The notes under the pieces: model-generated | What the model saw: only the letters and a program-made list of their open reading frames with translations | What the model was told of the DNA's origin: nothing | Databases searched by the model: none | Shown here: in pieces, positions 9,975 through 17,426 of the stretch | Layout of the letters: each line of letters opens with the position of its first letter | Numbering within the stretch: the first letter of the stretch is position 1 | From: UBA1479 sp038109305 | GTDB taxonomy: Bacteria > Pseudomonadota > Alphaproteobacteria > Rhodospirillales > Casp-alpha2 | Direction of reading: 5' to 3' | Assembly: GCA_038109305.1 (NCBI GenBank) | Contig: JAYNIR010000007.1 | Location: forward strand, 62,001 to 126,000 | Length of the DNA: 64,000 nt | Program-made: the position numbers and the translations under genes

Positions 9975-10430
9975 TCACGCCGGATTTATATCATTCCCGT
10001 CCGGGTCTTGCCACGGCTGCGCCCATAGCGCCATGCGGATTTTCGCTGCCGCCGAGGCGTCGAACGCCCGGACCTGCATCCACGGCACGGCAACGCCGAT
10101 GATGTCGGTCACGCGCGTCTCGGGCAGGCGCGGCGTTGCCGCGTCCACCAGGTCGACCGCCATCGCTACCGGCGCCGATGATGCTTGCGGCACGCTCAGG
10201 ATGCCGAGACCCCGGACCTCGATCCGCCCGGCGAGCCGCTCGGGCGGCATGGCGATCACGCACCCGTCCCGAAGTTCAAGATCGACCCGGTCGTCGGCGA
10301 CCAGATCGGCGCCGCGGTCCAGCAGCCGGATCGCCAGATCGGATTTACCGGCGCCCGACGGGCCGCGCAGCAAGACGCCTTGCCCGCCGATGGCGACGCA
10401 GGTTGCGTGGATTTGATGAGGGTCGCTCAT
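9975..10430 (-). CDS. hprK: HPr kinase/phosphorylase, short alphaproteobacterial form
   Basis: 151 residues, corresponding only to the C-terminal catalytic domain of Gram-positive HprK; the shorter form is normal in alphaproteobacteria. Walker A is LLRGPSGAGKSDLAIRLL (about 20-37), with the downstream acidic segment LVADDRVDLELRD, and the family's Gly-rich signature appears as LAGRIEVRGLGIL. It phosphorylates and dephosphorylates the regulatory serine of HPr, encoded three genes downstream. Its ATG lies close to the start of the divergent SDR gene; in many relatives chvG-chvI would lie directly upstream. Confidence 0.93.
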   Translation of the reverse strand: MSDPHQIHATCVAIGGQGVLLRGPSGAGKSDLAIRLLDRGADLVADDRVDLELRDGCVIAMPPERLAGRIEVRGLGILSVPQASSAPVAMAVDLVDAATPRLPETRVTDIIGVAVPWMQVRAFDASAAAKIRMALWAQPWQDPDGNDINPA

Positions 10431-10524
10431 GGCCCGAGAGTGGGGCCCGGACGCGCGGCTGTCAATTGACAGGTTCCAAGCGAGTGGGGACAGTAGGCGC
10501 CAATTGACCGAGAGGGATCAAAGC

Positions 10525-11316
10525 ATGGACTTCGGATTAAAAGGTAAAACCGCCTTCATCACCGGCGGCAGCCGCGGCATCGGCCGCGCCGTGGCGTTGA
10601 AGCTCGCCGAACAGGGCGTCGACATCGCCTTCTGCGGGCGGACGCAGGAAACATTGGGCAAAACCGCGGCGGACATCCGGGCGCTCGGCGTCAACGCCTG
10701 GCCGTTTGCCGCCGACGTCAGCAAGCTTGAAGACATTCAGGCCTTCGTCGACGCATCGATGAAGCACTCGGGCCGGGTCGATATTCTGGTCAACAACGCC
10801 GTCACGTCGACCGCCGCCCCCTTCGACGAACAGACGGATGAAACCTTCCGCTATCACATGGACGTCAAACTGATGGCCTATATCCGGTTGGCGCGGATCG
10901 TTCTGCCGGCCATGGAACAGGCCGGGTGGGGCCGCATCGTCAACATCGGCGGCATGACCGCGCGCATCGTCGCGCCGCTTCGCATGACCAACGGCGTGGT
11001 TAACGCCGGCGTCGCCAACTTCACCAAACAGTTCGCGGGCCACGCCGCACCCCGGGGTGTCACCGTCAACTGCGTGCATCCGGGATTCACACTGACCGAA
11101 CGGGTGATGAACATCTTCACCCGCGAAGCCAAGGACAAGAACGTGACGGTCGACGAAGCGATGGCCGACCGGGTCCGGGAAATTCCCATGGGCCGGATCG
11201 TGCAGCCGGAAGATATGGCCAACGCGGTGCTGTTTTTCTGCTCGCCCTTGGCCGACATGGTGACGGGCCAGTGCATCGCCGTCGACGGCGGCTCGGGCGA
11301 GGCGGTGATTTACTAA
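10525..11316 (+). CDS. SDR-family protein lacking the usual catalytic residues
   Basis: 263 residues from the ATG at 10525, preceded by GAGAGGGA. The frame stays open further upstream, but Rossmann-fold homology begins at the chosen start. The cofactor loop TAFITGGSRGIGRAVALK and the NNAV motif (ILVNNAVTSTAA) are intact. Where active SDRs have Ser and YxxxK, this protein reads VNIGGMTARIVAP and then MTNGVVNAGVANFTK: aligned on AGVANFTK, the catalytic Tyr and Lys positions are both Asn, and Ser is Gly. The rest is well preserved (GVTVNCVHPGFTLTE, VTGQCIAVDGGSG). It may be a divergent reductase, a binding protein or a non-catalytic paralogue. The gene is intact and lies with the next gene between hprK and chvG. 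Confidence 0.88.
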   Translation: MDFGLKGKTAFITGGSRGIGRAVALKLAEQGVDIAFCGRTQETLGKTAADIRALGVNAWPFAADVSKLEDIQAFVDASMKHSGRVDILVNNAVTSTAAPFDEQTDETFRYHMDVKLMAYIRLARIVLPAMEQAGWGRIVNIGGMTARIVAPLRMTNGVVNAGVANFTKQFAGHAAPRGVTVNCVHPGFTLTERVMNIFTREAKDKNVTVDEAMADRVREIPMGRIVQPEDMANAVLFFCSPLADMVTGQCIAVDGGSGEAVIY

Positions 11317-11368
11317 CCGATATTTTAAGGGCGGCGCGGCCCATGCCGGCGCGCTACACTCCCGGCCG

Positions 11369-12298
11369 ATGACCAAACCCTGTCCCATCTGTGCCGGCGA
11401 CGGCCGCGTGCAACGCCGGATCACCGCCGACGAAATCCGCACCGGACTCGCCGCCGTGTTCGCGGCCGATCCGCCGGCGGCCGCCGTGCCGGACGATTTC
11501 GATCTTTGCGCCTGCCGGGGCTGCGGCCTGGTTTACGCGGACCCAATGACGGCGGGCAGTGCGGCGCTGTACGACTGGCTGACCGGGTTTGAAAAATATC
11601 ATGCCCACGACCGTTGGGAATGGGACCGTTTGAAAGACATCCTGCGGGGCGAAGGGCGTCCGATCCGCTTGCTCGAGCTCGGCGCCGGGCGCGGCGATTT
11701 CCTGGCGGAGCTCGCGGACCTCCGCACCGTCGCTGCGTCCGGCATTGATCTCAGCGCGTCGTCCGCTGCGGCGGCCCGGGCGCGCGGGCTCGATGTCCGC
11801 CATGCGGCGCTGGAAGATATTTTGGATGGTGAGGCGGAGACGTATGACGCCGTGGTGCTCAGCCACGTGCTCGAACACGTGGGCGATCCTTTGGGTCTGA
11901 TGGCCGGGGTGACGCGGCTTCTCGCCCCCGGCGGCCGGGTGCTGTTTTCCGTCCCCTATTCACCCATGAGCCGCGAATACCTGCACGACGATGTCATGAA
12001 CCTGCCGCCGCACCACATGACCCGGTGGAACGCGCTCTCTCTCGATGGCCTCGCGCGGGTCACCGGCATGACGCTCGAAACCCGGATGCCTAAGGCCAAG
12101 CGGCCATGGAAGCGGGCCCTCAAGCACACTTGCGACATCGCGGCAGGCGAAGGCCGGGTCCGGGGCCTGGCGCGGCTGCCGGTGATCCTGGCAAACGTCG
12201 GCACCTTCCGCCGCGTGCTGGCCGATCACCAAAACCGCGAACGGGTTGGCGGCCAAATGGCGGCGGATACGATCCTGGTGTCGCTGAAACGCGATTGA
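11369..12298 (+). CDS. Class I SAM-dependent methyltransferase with N-terminal zinc-finger-like motif
   Basis: 309 residues. The N-terminus carries two Cys pairs that may bind zinc: CPIC at residues 5-8 and CACRGCG at about 47-53. The SAM-binding core follows: motif I LLELGAGRGDFLAEL (about 100-114) and LSHVLEHVGDPLGLM (about 165). The layout resembles class I methyltransferases of surface-polysaccharide or small-molecule pathways, where a zinc-finger N-terminus precedes the fold. The substrate cannot be read from sequence. The gene follows the SDR by 52 bases on the same strand, so they probably form a two-gene unit. Both are foreign to the usual hprK-chvG neighbourhood. Confidence 0.85.
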   Translation: MTKPCPICAGDGRVQRRITADEIRTGLAAVFAADPPAAAVPDDFDLCACRGCGLVYADPMTAGSAALYDWLTGFEKYHAHDRWEWDRLKDILRGEGRPIRLLELGAGRGDFLAELADLRTVAASGIDLSASSAAAARARGLDVRHAALEDILDGEAETYDAVVLSHVLEHVGDPLGLMAGVTRLLAPGGRVLFSVPYSPMSREYLHDDVMNLPPHHMTRWNALSLDGLARVTGMTLETRMPKAKRPWKRALKHTCDIAAGEGRVRGLARLPVILANVGTFRRVLADHQNRERVGGQMAADTILVSLKRD

Positions 12299-12364
12299 CC
12301 GGTTTGGCCTGGTCCATGGGCGCAAAGGAATAGCGGGAAAATTAAGGGGCGGCTTCGCGCGGGC

Positions 12365-14092
12365 TCAGCCCGCCGGCAAGGTCACGGTGAACCGAGCGCC
12401 CAGCACCTTGCCGGCGGCGCCCAAGCGGTTGGAGGCGCGAATCTCGCCGCCGTGGGCGTCGACGATCTGTTTTGAAATCGACAGGCCCAGGCCCGAATGG
12501 GTGCCGAATTTTTCGCTCTGGGGGCGCTCCGTATAAAACCGGGTGAAGATTGCCGCTTCCTTGCCGTTAGGGATGCCGGGCCCTTCATCGTCGACGGTGA
12601 CCTGCACGGCGGTCTTGTCGGCGGACGCGGTGATGCGGATGGCGCCGCCGGGCGGGCTGAACGACACGGCGTTGGTGATCAGATTTCGGAACACCTGCAC
12701 CAGACGCCCTTCCATGCCCTCGACGATCATGTCCCGGGCGTCGACGCCTTTAAATGACAGTTTCGGCCCGCGCCCGTCGCCGCCGGCGGAATGCACCTCG
12801 ACCAGGGTCGACAGCATGGCGGCCAGATCGACCCGGCCCTTTTCGGCGCGGGACAGTTCAGCGTCCAGGCGCGACGCGTCGGAAATGTCCGATATCAGAC
12901 GGTCCAGCCGGCCGACGTCGTCCTGAATGATCGCCATCAGTTTGCGTTGCTGGTCCGGGTCTTTTAGCCGGGCGGCGGTCTCGACGGCGCTGCGCAGACT
13001 GGTCAGCGGATTTTTGATCTCGTGCGCCACGTCGGCGGCGAACCGTTCGATGGCGTCCATGCGGGTCCACAGCGCCTCGGTCATGTCGCGAAGCGCCAAG
13101 GACAAATCGCCGATTTCGTCGTTGCGGTGGGTGAAGTCGGGAATTTCCTCTTCCCTAGAATGATCGCGCCGGACCCGGTCGGCGGCGGCGGCCAGCCGCT
13201 TGATCGGTCGGGCGAGCGTCCGCGCCAAATAGACCGACAGGATCGAGGTCACGGCGATCACCACCAAAAAGATGTTCAAGATGTCGAGCCGGATGTCCAA
13301 CAGCGCCTGGTCGATGGCGTCCGACCGCTTGGTGATCATCAGCGCGCCCAGCACCCGTTTATACCGCTGTACCGGTACGGCGACGGACATCATCATGCTG
13401 TCCTTGTTGAAGGCGCGGATCCGGTGACTGTCGTCGCCCATCAGGGCGCCCATCACCTCGGGGTAATCCGCCGCCGTCGGCTGCGTCACTTCCTTATAGA
13501 CCTCCAGCGGCATGGTGCCCGGCAGCCAGCGGGTGATCCGGTCATAGGCGTCCAGCAGGTCGCCCACGGGTCCGTCGGCGGCGGCGTCGCCCAGTGGCGG
13601 CAGTTGCTGGACCTCGACCGAATCGACGGATTTTCCGAAGTAGCGCGAGTCGGCAATCAGTTCGCCCGAGCGGTGAAACAACCGCGCCCGCGTGCCCGTC
13701 GCCGCGACCAGCCGGCGAAGCATCTGGTTCATGATGCCGTTGGCAAGGCGCTGTTCAGATGAATCGCCGATCTGCACCGCGCCCTCGGCCAGCGCCACCG
13801 CGAACAGTTGCGCCTGGGTTTCCATGGCCGCCAGTTCGGATTCGATCAGGCTTTTGCGGTAATCGCCCAGGTATAGCACGCCGGCAACCAGAATGCTGAG
13901 CGCAAGCATGTTGATCGCCAAGATGTGGGAGGATATGGGCGAAATCAGCCGCCGCTTGCGCACCCGCGCCGTATCGGTCCGGTCCGCCGGCGCGGCGCCG
14001 GTCCGCCGGTTCGCGCCGCCGCGGCCGTCACGGTCGGGCGGTCCGCCGGGGAGTGTCCCGTCCTTGGGCATGTCGCCTCGTGTCTCGTCCAT
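12365..14092 (-). CDS. chvG: Sensor histidine kinase ChvG (ExoS family)
   Basis: 575 residues. A proline/arginine-rich cytoplasmic N-terminus (about 1-50) precedes transmembrane helix 1 (about 57-74, ILAINMLALSILVAGVLYL), a periplasmic sensor region, and helix 2 (about 275-293). A HAMP segment then leads to the H-box FAADVAHEIKNPLTSLRSAV and ATP-binding boxes VDDEGPGIP and GTHSGLGLSISKQIV. ChvG phosphorylates ChvI, encoded upstream in the same operon, in response to acid and cell-envelope stress; that role is known from Agrobacterium and Sinorhizobium. The gap to chvI is 98 bases. The stop lies 66 bases from the convergent methyltransferase stop. Confidence 0.93.
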   Translation of the reverse strand: MDETRGDMPKDGTLPGGPPDRDGRGGANRRTGAAPADRTDTARVRKRRLISPISSHILAINMLALSILVAGVLYLGDYRKSLIESELAAMETQAQLFAVALAEGAVQIGDSSEQRLANGIMNQMLRRLVAATGTRARLFHRSGELIADSRYFGKSVDSVEVQQLPPLGDAAADGPVGDLLDAYDRITRWLPGTMPLEVYKEVTQPTAADYPEVMGALMGDDSHRIRAFNKDSMMMSVAVPVQRYKRVLGALMITKRSDAIDQALLDIRLDILNIFLVVIAVTSILSVYLARTLARPIKRLAAAADRVRRDHSREEEIPDFTHRNDEIGDLSLALRDMTEALWTRMDAIERFAADVAHEIKNPLTSLRSAVETAARLKDPDQQRKLMAIIQDDVGRLDRLISDISDASRLDAELSRAEKGRVDLAAMLSTLVEVHSAGGDGRGPKLSFKGVDARDMIVEGMEGRLVQVFRNLITNAVSFSPPGGAIRITASADKTAVQVTVDDEGPGIPNGKEAAIFTRFYTERPQSEKFGTHSGLGLSISKQIVDAHGGEIRASNRLGAAGKVLGARFTVTLPAG

Positions 14093-14190
14093 GACCGCCG
14101 ATCATAAGCGTCCGGCGGGCGGCAATCCAGCGCCAGACCGCCGCGCGCGCAGGCGCGCTCGGCGGATATCATGTTGCGCCTTGCGCCGCC

Positions 14191-14883
14191 CTAAGCGGCT
14201 TTGTAGCGGTAGCCGATGCCGTAAAGGGTTTCGATTACGGAAAATTCGTCATCGACGGCGCGGAACTTCCGGCGCAGCCGCTTGATGTGGCTGTCGATGG
14301 TCCGGTCGTCGACATAGATGTTTTCGCCGTAGGCCGCGTCGATCAACTGGTCGCGGCTTTTCACGTGGCCCGGGCGGCGGGCCAGCGCCTCGACGATCAA
14401 AAATTCGGTGACCGTCAGGTTCACTTCCTTGCCCTTCCAGGCGCACAGGTGGCGCGACGGGTCGAGCACCAGTTCGCCGCGGCGGACGATCTCGTTGTTT
14501 TCCGGCTCCTTGCCGTCCAGTTCCTTGCGGCGCAGCACGGCGCGGATGCGCTCGATCAACAGGCGCTGGGAAAACGGTTTCTTGATGTAGTCGTCGGCGC
14601 CCATGCGCAGGCCGACGACCTCGTCGACCTCGTCATCCTTGGAGGTCAGGAAGATCACCGGCAGGTTGTCCCGCTCGCGCAGCCGGGACAAAAGCTCCAT
14701 CCCGTCCATGCGCGGCATCTTGATGTCGAGGACCGCCAAGTCCGCCGGCGTCTTGCCGAGCCCGTCGAGCGCTTCCGCCCCGTCGGAATAGGTCGTGACG
14801 TCAAAGCCCTCTGCCTCGAGCGCCATGGTCACCGAGGCGAGGATGTTCTTGTCGTCATCGACAAGGGCGATGGAATGCGGCAT
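14191..14883 (-). CDS. chvI: Response regulator ChvI (OmpR family)
   Basis: 230 residues. The receiver domain starts IALVDDDKNILASV, with the phosphorylated Asp in LAVLDIKMPRMDG (about residue 53), the conserved Thr in FLTSKDD and Lys in IKKPF. The OmpR winged helix occupies the last 100 residues (VNLTVTEFLIVEALARRPG, then DDRTIDSHIKRLRRKF). This is the DNA-binding partner of ChvG. Its leader has a strong hairpin and a candidate promoter (separate entries). pckA lies about 2.5 kb away on the other strand; in other alphaproteobacteria the two loci are often adjacent. Confidence 0.95.
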   Translation of the reverse strand: MPHSIALVDDDKNILASVTMALEAEGFDVTTYSDGAEALDGLGKTPADLAVLDIKMPRMDGMELLSRLRERDNLPVIFLTSKDDEVDEVVGLRMGADDYIKKPFSQRLLIERIRAVLRRKELDGKEPENNEIVRRGELVLDPSRHLCAWKGKEVNLTVTEFLIVEALARRPGHVKSRDQLIDAAYGENIYVDDRTIDSHIKRLRRKFRAVDDEFSVIETLYGIGYRYKAA

Positions 14884-14944
14884 GGCGGGGCTCCTTCCAG
14901 AAAACGCCGCCGGTCAGGGCGGAACGCGGGGACTTGCATTTTGC

Positions 14945-14982
14945 CAAGCGAAAGGCGGCCCGCTGGCCGGGCCTTCCGCTTG
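14945..14982 (-). promoter_or_regulatory. Large hairpin in the chvI leader
   Basis: The outer arms CAAGCG (14945-14950) and CGCTTG (14977-14982) pair perfectly, with further inner pairing of GCCCG with CGGGC around a 5-base loop. No T-run follows on either strand, so it looks more like a stable 5' leader structure than a terminator. It lies directly downstream of the candidate chvI promoter and about 60 bases before the chvI start. Confidence 0.45.
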
Positions 14983-15012
14983 ATATAGCAATCTTGCCCG
15001 CGTTTATGGCAG
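14983..15012 (-). promoter_or_regulatory. Candidate sigma-70 promoter for chvI-chvG
   Basis: On the minus strand CTGCCA (15007-15012) and CTATAT (14983-14988) are 18 bases apart, resembling -35 and -10 boxes. The predicted start falls at the leader hairpin. The -35 match is only moderate. Confidence 0.35.
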
Positions 15013-15114
15013 AATTTTAACGCGAATGAGGCGGCTTGCCCAGTTTCCCTATGTCCCCGCCCGATCCGAATGATTGACCCGACGCACCAAGCCGCCACGA
15101 TAGGCCCGCCGTGA

Positions 15115-15144
15115 TTGACCCGCACGGGGGACGCCCGCTATATT
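15115..15144 (+). promoter_or_regulatory. Promoter of the riboswitch-cbtBA-hugZ transcript
   Basis: TTGACC (15115-15120) and TATATT (15139-15144) lie 18 bases apart, close to the sigma-70 consensus. Transcription would start near 15151, just where the cobalamin riboswitch begins, which supports the call. Confidence 0.65.
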
Positions 15145-15150
15145 TGTCCC

Positions 15151-15427
15151 TGGCGGTTCCCCGATCAGGGCCAGTGGCCTCGGGGCTAAGAGGGAACACG
15201 GACGAAGCGGACCCAATTCGGGCGTTCCAAGGCCGCGGCTGCCCCCGCAACTGTGCGCGGTGAGCGTCGTTCGTCATATGCCACTGGGCATCCGGCCTTC
15301 GATTGACGGTCCGGATGCTTGGGAAGGCGGGACGGCGCGATAACCCGCAAGCCAGGCGACCTGCCGCCGATCACCGCGCAACCCAAGGGACGGGGGTCCC
15401 CAAGGGGCGGCATTCCGCATGCGGTGA
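15151..15427 (+). promoter_or_regulatory. Cobalamin (adenosylcobalamin) riboswitch with expression platform
   Basis: The conserved blocks occur in order: GGTTCC near 15155, AAGAGGGAAC near 15190, the core GCTGCCCCCGCAACTGTG at about 15236-15254 (the B12 box), CACTGG near 15282, TGGGAAGGCGG at about 15320-15330, and GCCAGGCGACCTGCC at 15351-15365. The aptamer closes with GCCGCC pairing back to GGCGG at the start. Immediately afterwards TCACCGCGC (15371-15379) can pair either with GCGCGGTGA inside the aptamer (15255-15263) or, over seven bases, with GCGGTGA downstream (15421-15427), a plausible on/off exchange. High B12 would be expected to shut down the following cobalt uptake genes. The aptamer is certain; the switching pairs are inferred. 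Confidence 0.95.
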
Positions 15428-15475
15428 AGCCTCAAAAGAGTGCAACGACGTTTTGAAATGGAGGTTTCACTTCAA

Positions 15476-15661
15476 ATGACCACGCAAACGATCCAAAGTT
15501 CCCAAGGCGCTCAAGAGGTGTCCGCGACCCGCGCGGTACCGGCGGTTCTGGCCATGCTGTTCGGCGTGTTTCTGGTGTTCGGCACCGGGTTCGCTCAACC
15601 GGAAGCGCTTCACAACGCGGCGCACGATGCGCGCCACACGTTTGCCTTTCCCTGCCACTGA
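15476..15661 (+). CDS. cbtB: Cobalt transporter subunit CbtB
   Basis: 61 residues from the ATG at 15476, with GGAGGT about ten bases upstream. One transmembrane helix (about residues 25-42, AVLAMLFGVFLVFGTGFA) is followed by a short histidine-rich tail (HNAAHDARHTFAFPCH) that is the family's likely metal-binding site. CbtB works with CbtA in proposed B12-regulated cobalt uptake, and the preceding riboswitch fits. The frame is open further upstream (to 15440), but that start has no ribosome site and would add no family sequence. Confidence 0.93.
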   Translation: MTTQTIQSSQGAQEVSATRAVPAVLAMLFGVFLVFGTGFAQPEALHNAAHDARHTFAFPCH

Positions 15662-15689
15662 CGGCTTTTTGACTTCAGGAATTTGAACC

Positions 15690-16454
15690 ATGTTGGGACG
15701 CATTTTTGCGGTCTCCCTGCTCGCCGGTTTGGCGGCGGGGCTGGCAGTCTCGGTGTTGCAGGAATTCACCACGATGCCGATCATCATCCATGCCGAGGAA
15801 TTTGAAAACAAAGGCCCCGGCGGCCCGGCGAAACTCGATCTTGACCGTCGGGGGCTCGCGGCGCCCGACCGGATCGACGCCAGATTGATCCTCGCGTCGG
15901 AAGGCGCCCCCGGCCACACCCACGACGCCGAAGCCTGGGCGCCCAAGGACGGGATAGAGCGGACGCTGTTTACCGCGCTTTTCAACGTACTGACGGCGGT
16001 CGGCTTCGCGCTCTTGCTGACGGCGGCGGTGACCCTGCGGGGCGAGGCCGTCACCGGCCGGACCGGCGTGCTCTGGGGCATCGCCGGATTCGCAGCGGTG
16101 TCGCTGGCGCCGGCTTTGGGCCTGCCGCCCGAGGTGCCGGGCGCCATGGCGGCCGAGGTCACGGCGCGTCAGGCCTGGTGGGCGCTGGCGGCGGTCGCGA
16201 CCGGCGCCGGCCTGTGGCTCGCCGTATTGGGCCGGGCCAAATGGATGCCGCCCGTGGGGCTTCTGATAATTGCGTCGCCGCATATCGTCGGCGCACCGCA
16301 CCCGGAAAAAATCGGCGGCGCGGTGCCGCCGGAACTGGCGGCGCATTTCGTGTCGGCATCGCTGGTCACGGCGGCGGTGTTCTGGGTGCTGCTGGGCTGG
16401 CTGGTCGGCCGGTTTGCCGAACGGTTAGGCCTGATGCGCCCGGCCGAGGCATAA
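15690..16454 (+). CDS. cbtA: Cobalt transporter subunit CbtA
   Basis: 254 residues. An N-terminal helix (RIFAVSLLAGLAAGLAVSVL) is followed by a soluble loop with histidines (APGHTHDAEAW) and then about five hydrophobic segments (for example LFNVLTAVGFALLLTAAV and LVTAAVFWVLLGWLVGRF). The SPHIVGAPHPE segment has two histidines that may contact metal. CbtA is a membrane protein predicted to form a cobalt channel with CbtB. It begins 28 bases after cbtB with AGGAA upstream and lies in the same riboswitch-controlled transcript. Confidence 0.93.
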   Translation: MLGRIFAVSLLAGLAAGLAVSVLQEFTTMPIIIHAEEFENKGPGGPAKLDLDRRGLAAPDRIDARLILASEGAPGHTHDAEAWAPKDGIERTLFTALFNVLTAVGFALLLTAAVTLRGEAVTGRTGVLWGIAGFAAVSLAPALGLPPEVPGAMAAEVTARQAWWALAAVATGAGLWLAVLGRAKWMPPVGLLIIASPHIVGAPHPEKIGGAVPPELAAHFVSASLVTAAVFWVLLGWLVGRFAERLGLMRPAEA

Positions 16455-16480
16455 AACGCGACCGGCGGGTCAGGAGAACC

Positions 16481-17221
16481 ATGGCGAAGGAAACCGAGGA
16501 CCAATCCGAAGCCTTTCGCGGGGAAGTCCGCCGCCTGCTCTTGGGCGGTCGGTCGGGGGCGCTTTCGACAACCATGCGGGGCCGGGCCGGGGGGCCCTAT
16601 GGGTCGCTCGTGACCTATGCGCCGGATGTCGACGGCTCGCCGATTTTCCTGTTCTCCACCCTGTCGGACCACACCGGCAACCTGATGAAGGACGCCCGCG
16701 CGTCCCTGCTGGTCGAGGAGTCATCGCGCCGCAAGAACCCCCAGACCGGCCCTCGCGCCACCTTCATGGGCACGGTCAAGCCAACCAAAAATCCCCGCCA
16801 TCGGCGGCGGTTTCTGGCCCGTCATCCGGATGCGGCGTTCTACGCCGGGTTTGGCGATTTCGGGTTTTACGTGATGACCGTCGACCGGGTGCATCTGGTC
16901 GGCGGGTTCGCCCGCGCCCGCTGGTTCAAGTGGGCCGATGTCCAGGCTCCCGCGAAGGCGGTCAAGGCCGTGCAGGCGGCGGAACAGGATATCGTTGCGC
17001 ACATGAACGCCGACCACGGCGAGGCGCTGGACCTCTATGTTGCAAAATTGCTGCGCCGCAAAGGCCGCGGCTGGCAGGCCGTCGGCTGCGATCCCTGGGG
17101 CCTCGATATCATGCGAAACGGCGGTTTTGCGAGGGTTCCGTTCGACGAAATCGCCGCCGACGCGGGCCGCGTACGGGCCTGCCTGATGGCCCTTGCGGCC
17201 AAGGCCCGGGGCTGGCGTTAA
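16481..17221 (+). CDS. HugZ-like FMN-binding split-barrel protein (heme utilisation)
   Basis: 246 residues from the ATG at 16481, preceded by CAGGAGAACC. The first 150 residues form a pyridoxamine-5'-phosphate-oxidase-type barrel (GALSTTMRG, GPYGSLVTYAPDVDGSPIFL, TGNLMKDARASLLVE). The C-terminal 80 residues match the DUF2470-type domain (IVAHMNADHGEALDLYVAKL), which provides heme contacts in HugZ. Proteins of this kind bind or break down heme; some bind flavin. It starts 26 bases after cbtA with no terminator between, so it should be under the cobalamin riboswitch. The frame is open far upstream, overlapping cbtA, but the family begins here. Confidence 0.85.
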   Translation: MAKETEDQSEAFRGEVRRLLLGGRSGALSTTMRGRAGGPYGSLVTYAPDVDGSPIFLFSTLSDHTGNLMKDARASLLVEESSRRKNPQTGPRATFMGTVKPTKNPRHRRRFLARHPDAAFYAGFGDFGFYVMTVDRVHLVGGFARARWFKWADVQAPAKAVKAVQAAEQDIVAHMNADHGEALDLYVAKLLRRKGRGWQAVGCDPWGLDIMRNGGFARVPFDEIAADAGRVRACLMALAAKARGWR

Positions 17222-17258
17222 AAAACTCATTTTTCCCCGAAAAATCGCGATTGCTGTG

Positions 17259-17365
17259 TTGCCCGTTCGCGAAGGGGCGGATAAGTTCCGCCGGAAGGCC
17301 GGTTATAAAAGGACGGAGGGGACCTTAATCGCCGCCTTGCCGTAACGTCCGAGGGAAGGGCGGCG
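17259..17365 (+). promoter_or_regulatory. pckA leader: candidate promoter and hairpin
   Basis: TTGCCC (17259-17264) and TAAGTT (17282-17287), 17 bases apart, are a possible promoter; TATAAA near 17314 is an alternative -10. Further on CGCCGCC (17330-17336) can pair with GGCGGCG (17359-17365) around a 22-base loop. Together they occupy most of the 205 bases between hugZ and pckA. Confidence 0.35.
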
Positions 17366-17426
17366 GCAGGCATTTTATCCACCAAAATTCATCCATATGC
17401 GTCACGGAATCCTAAGGGAGATTATC

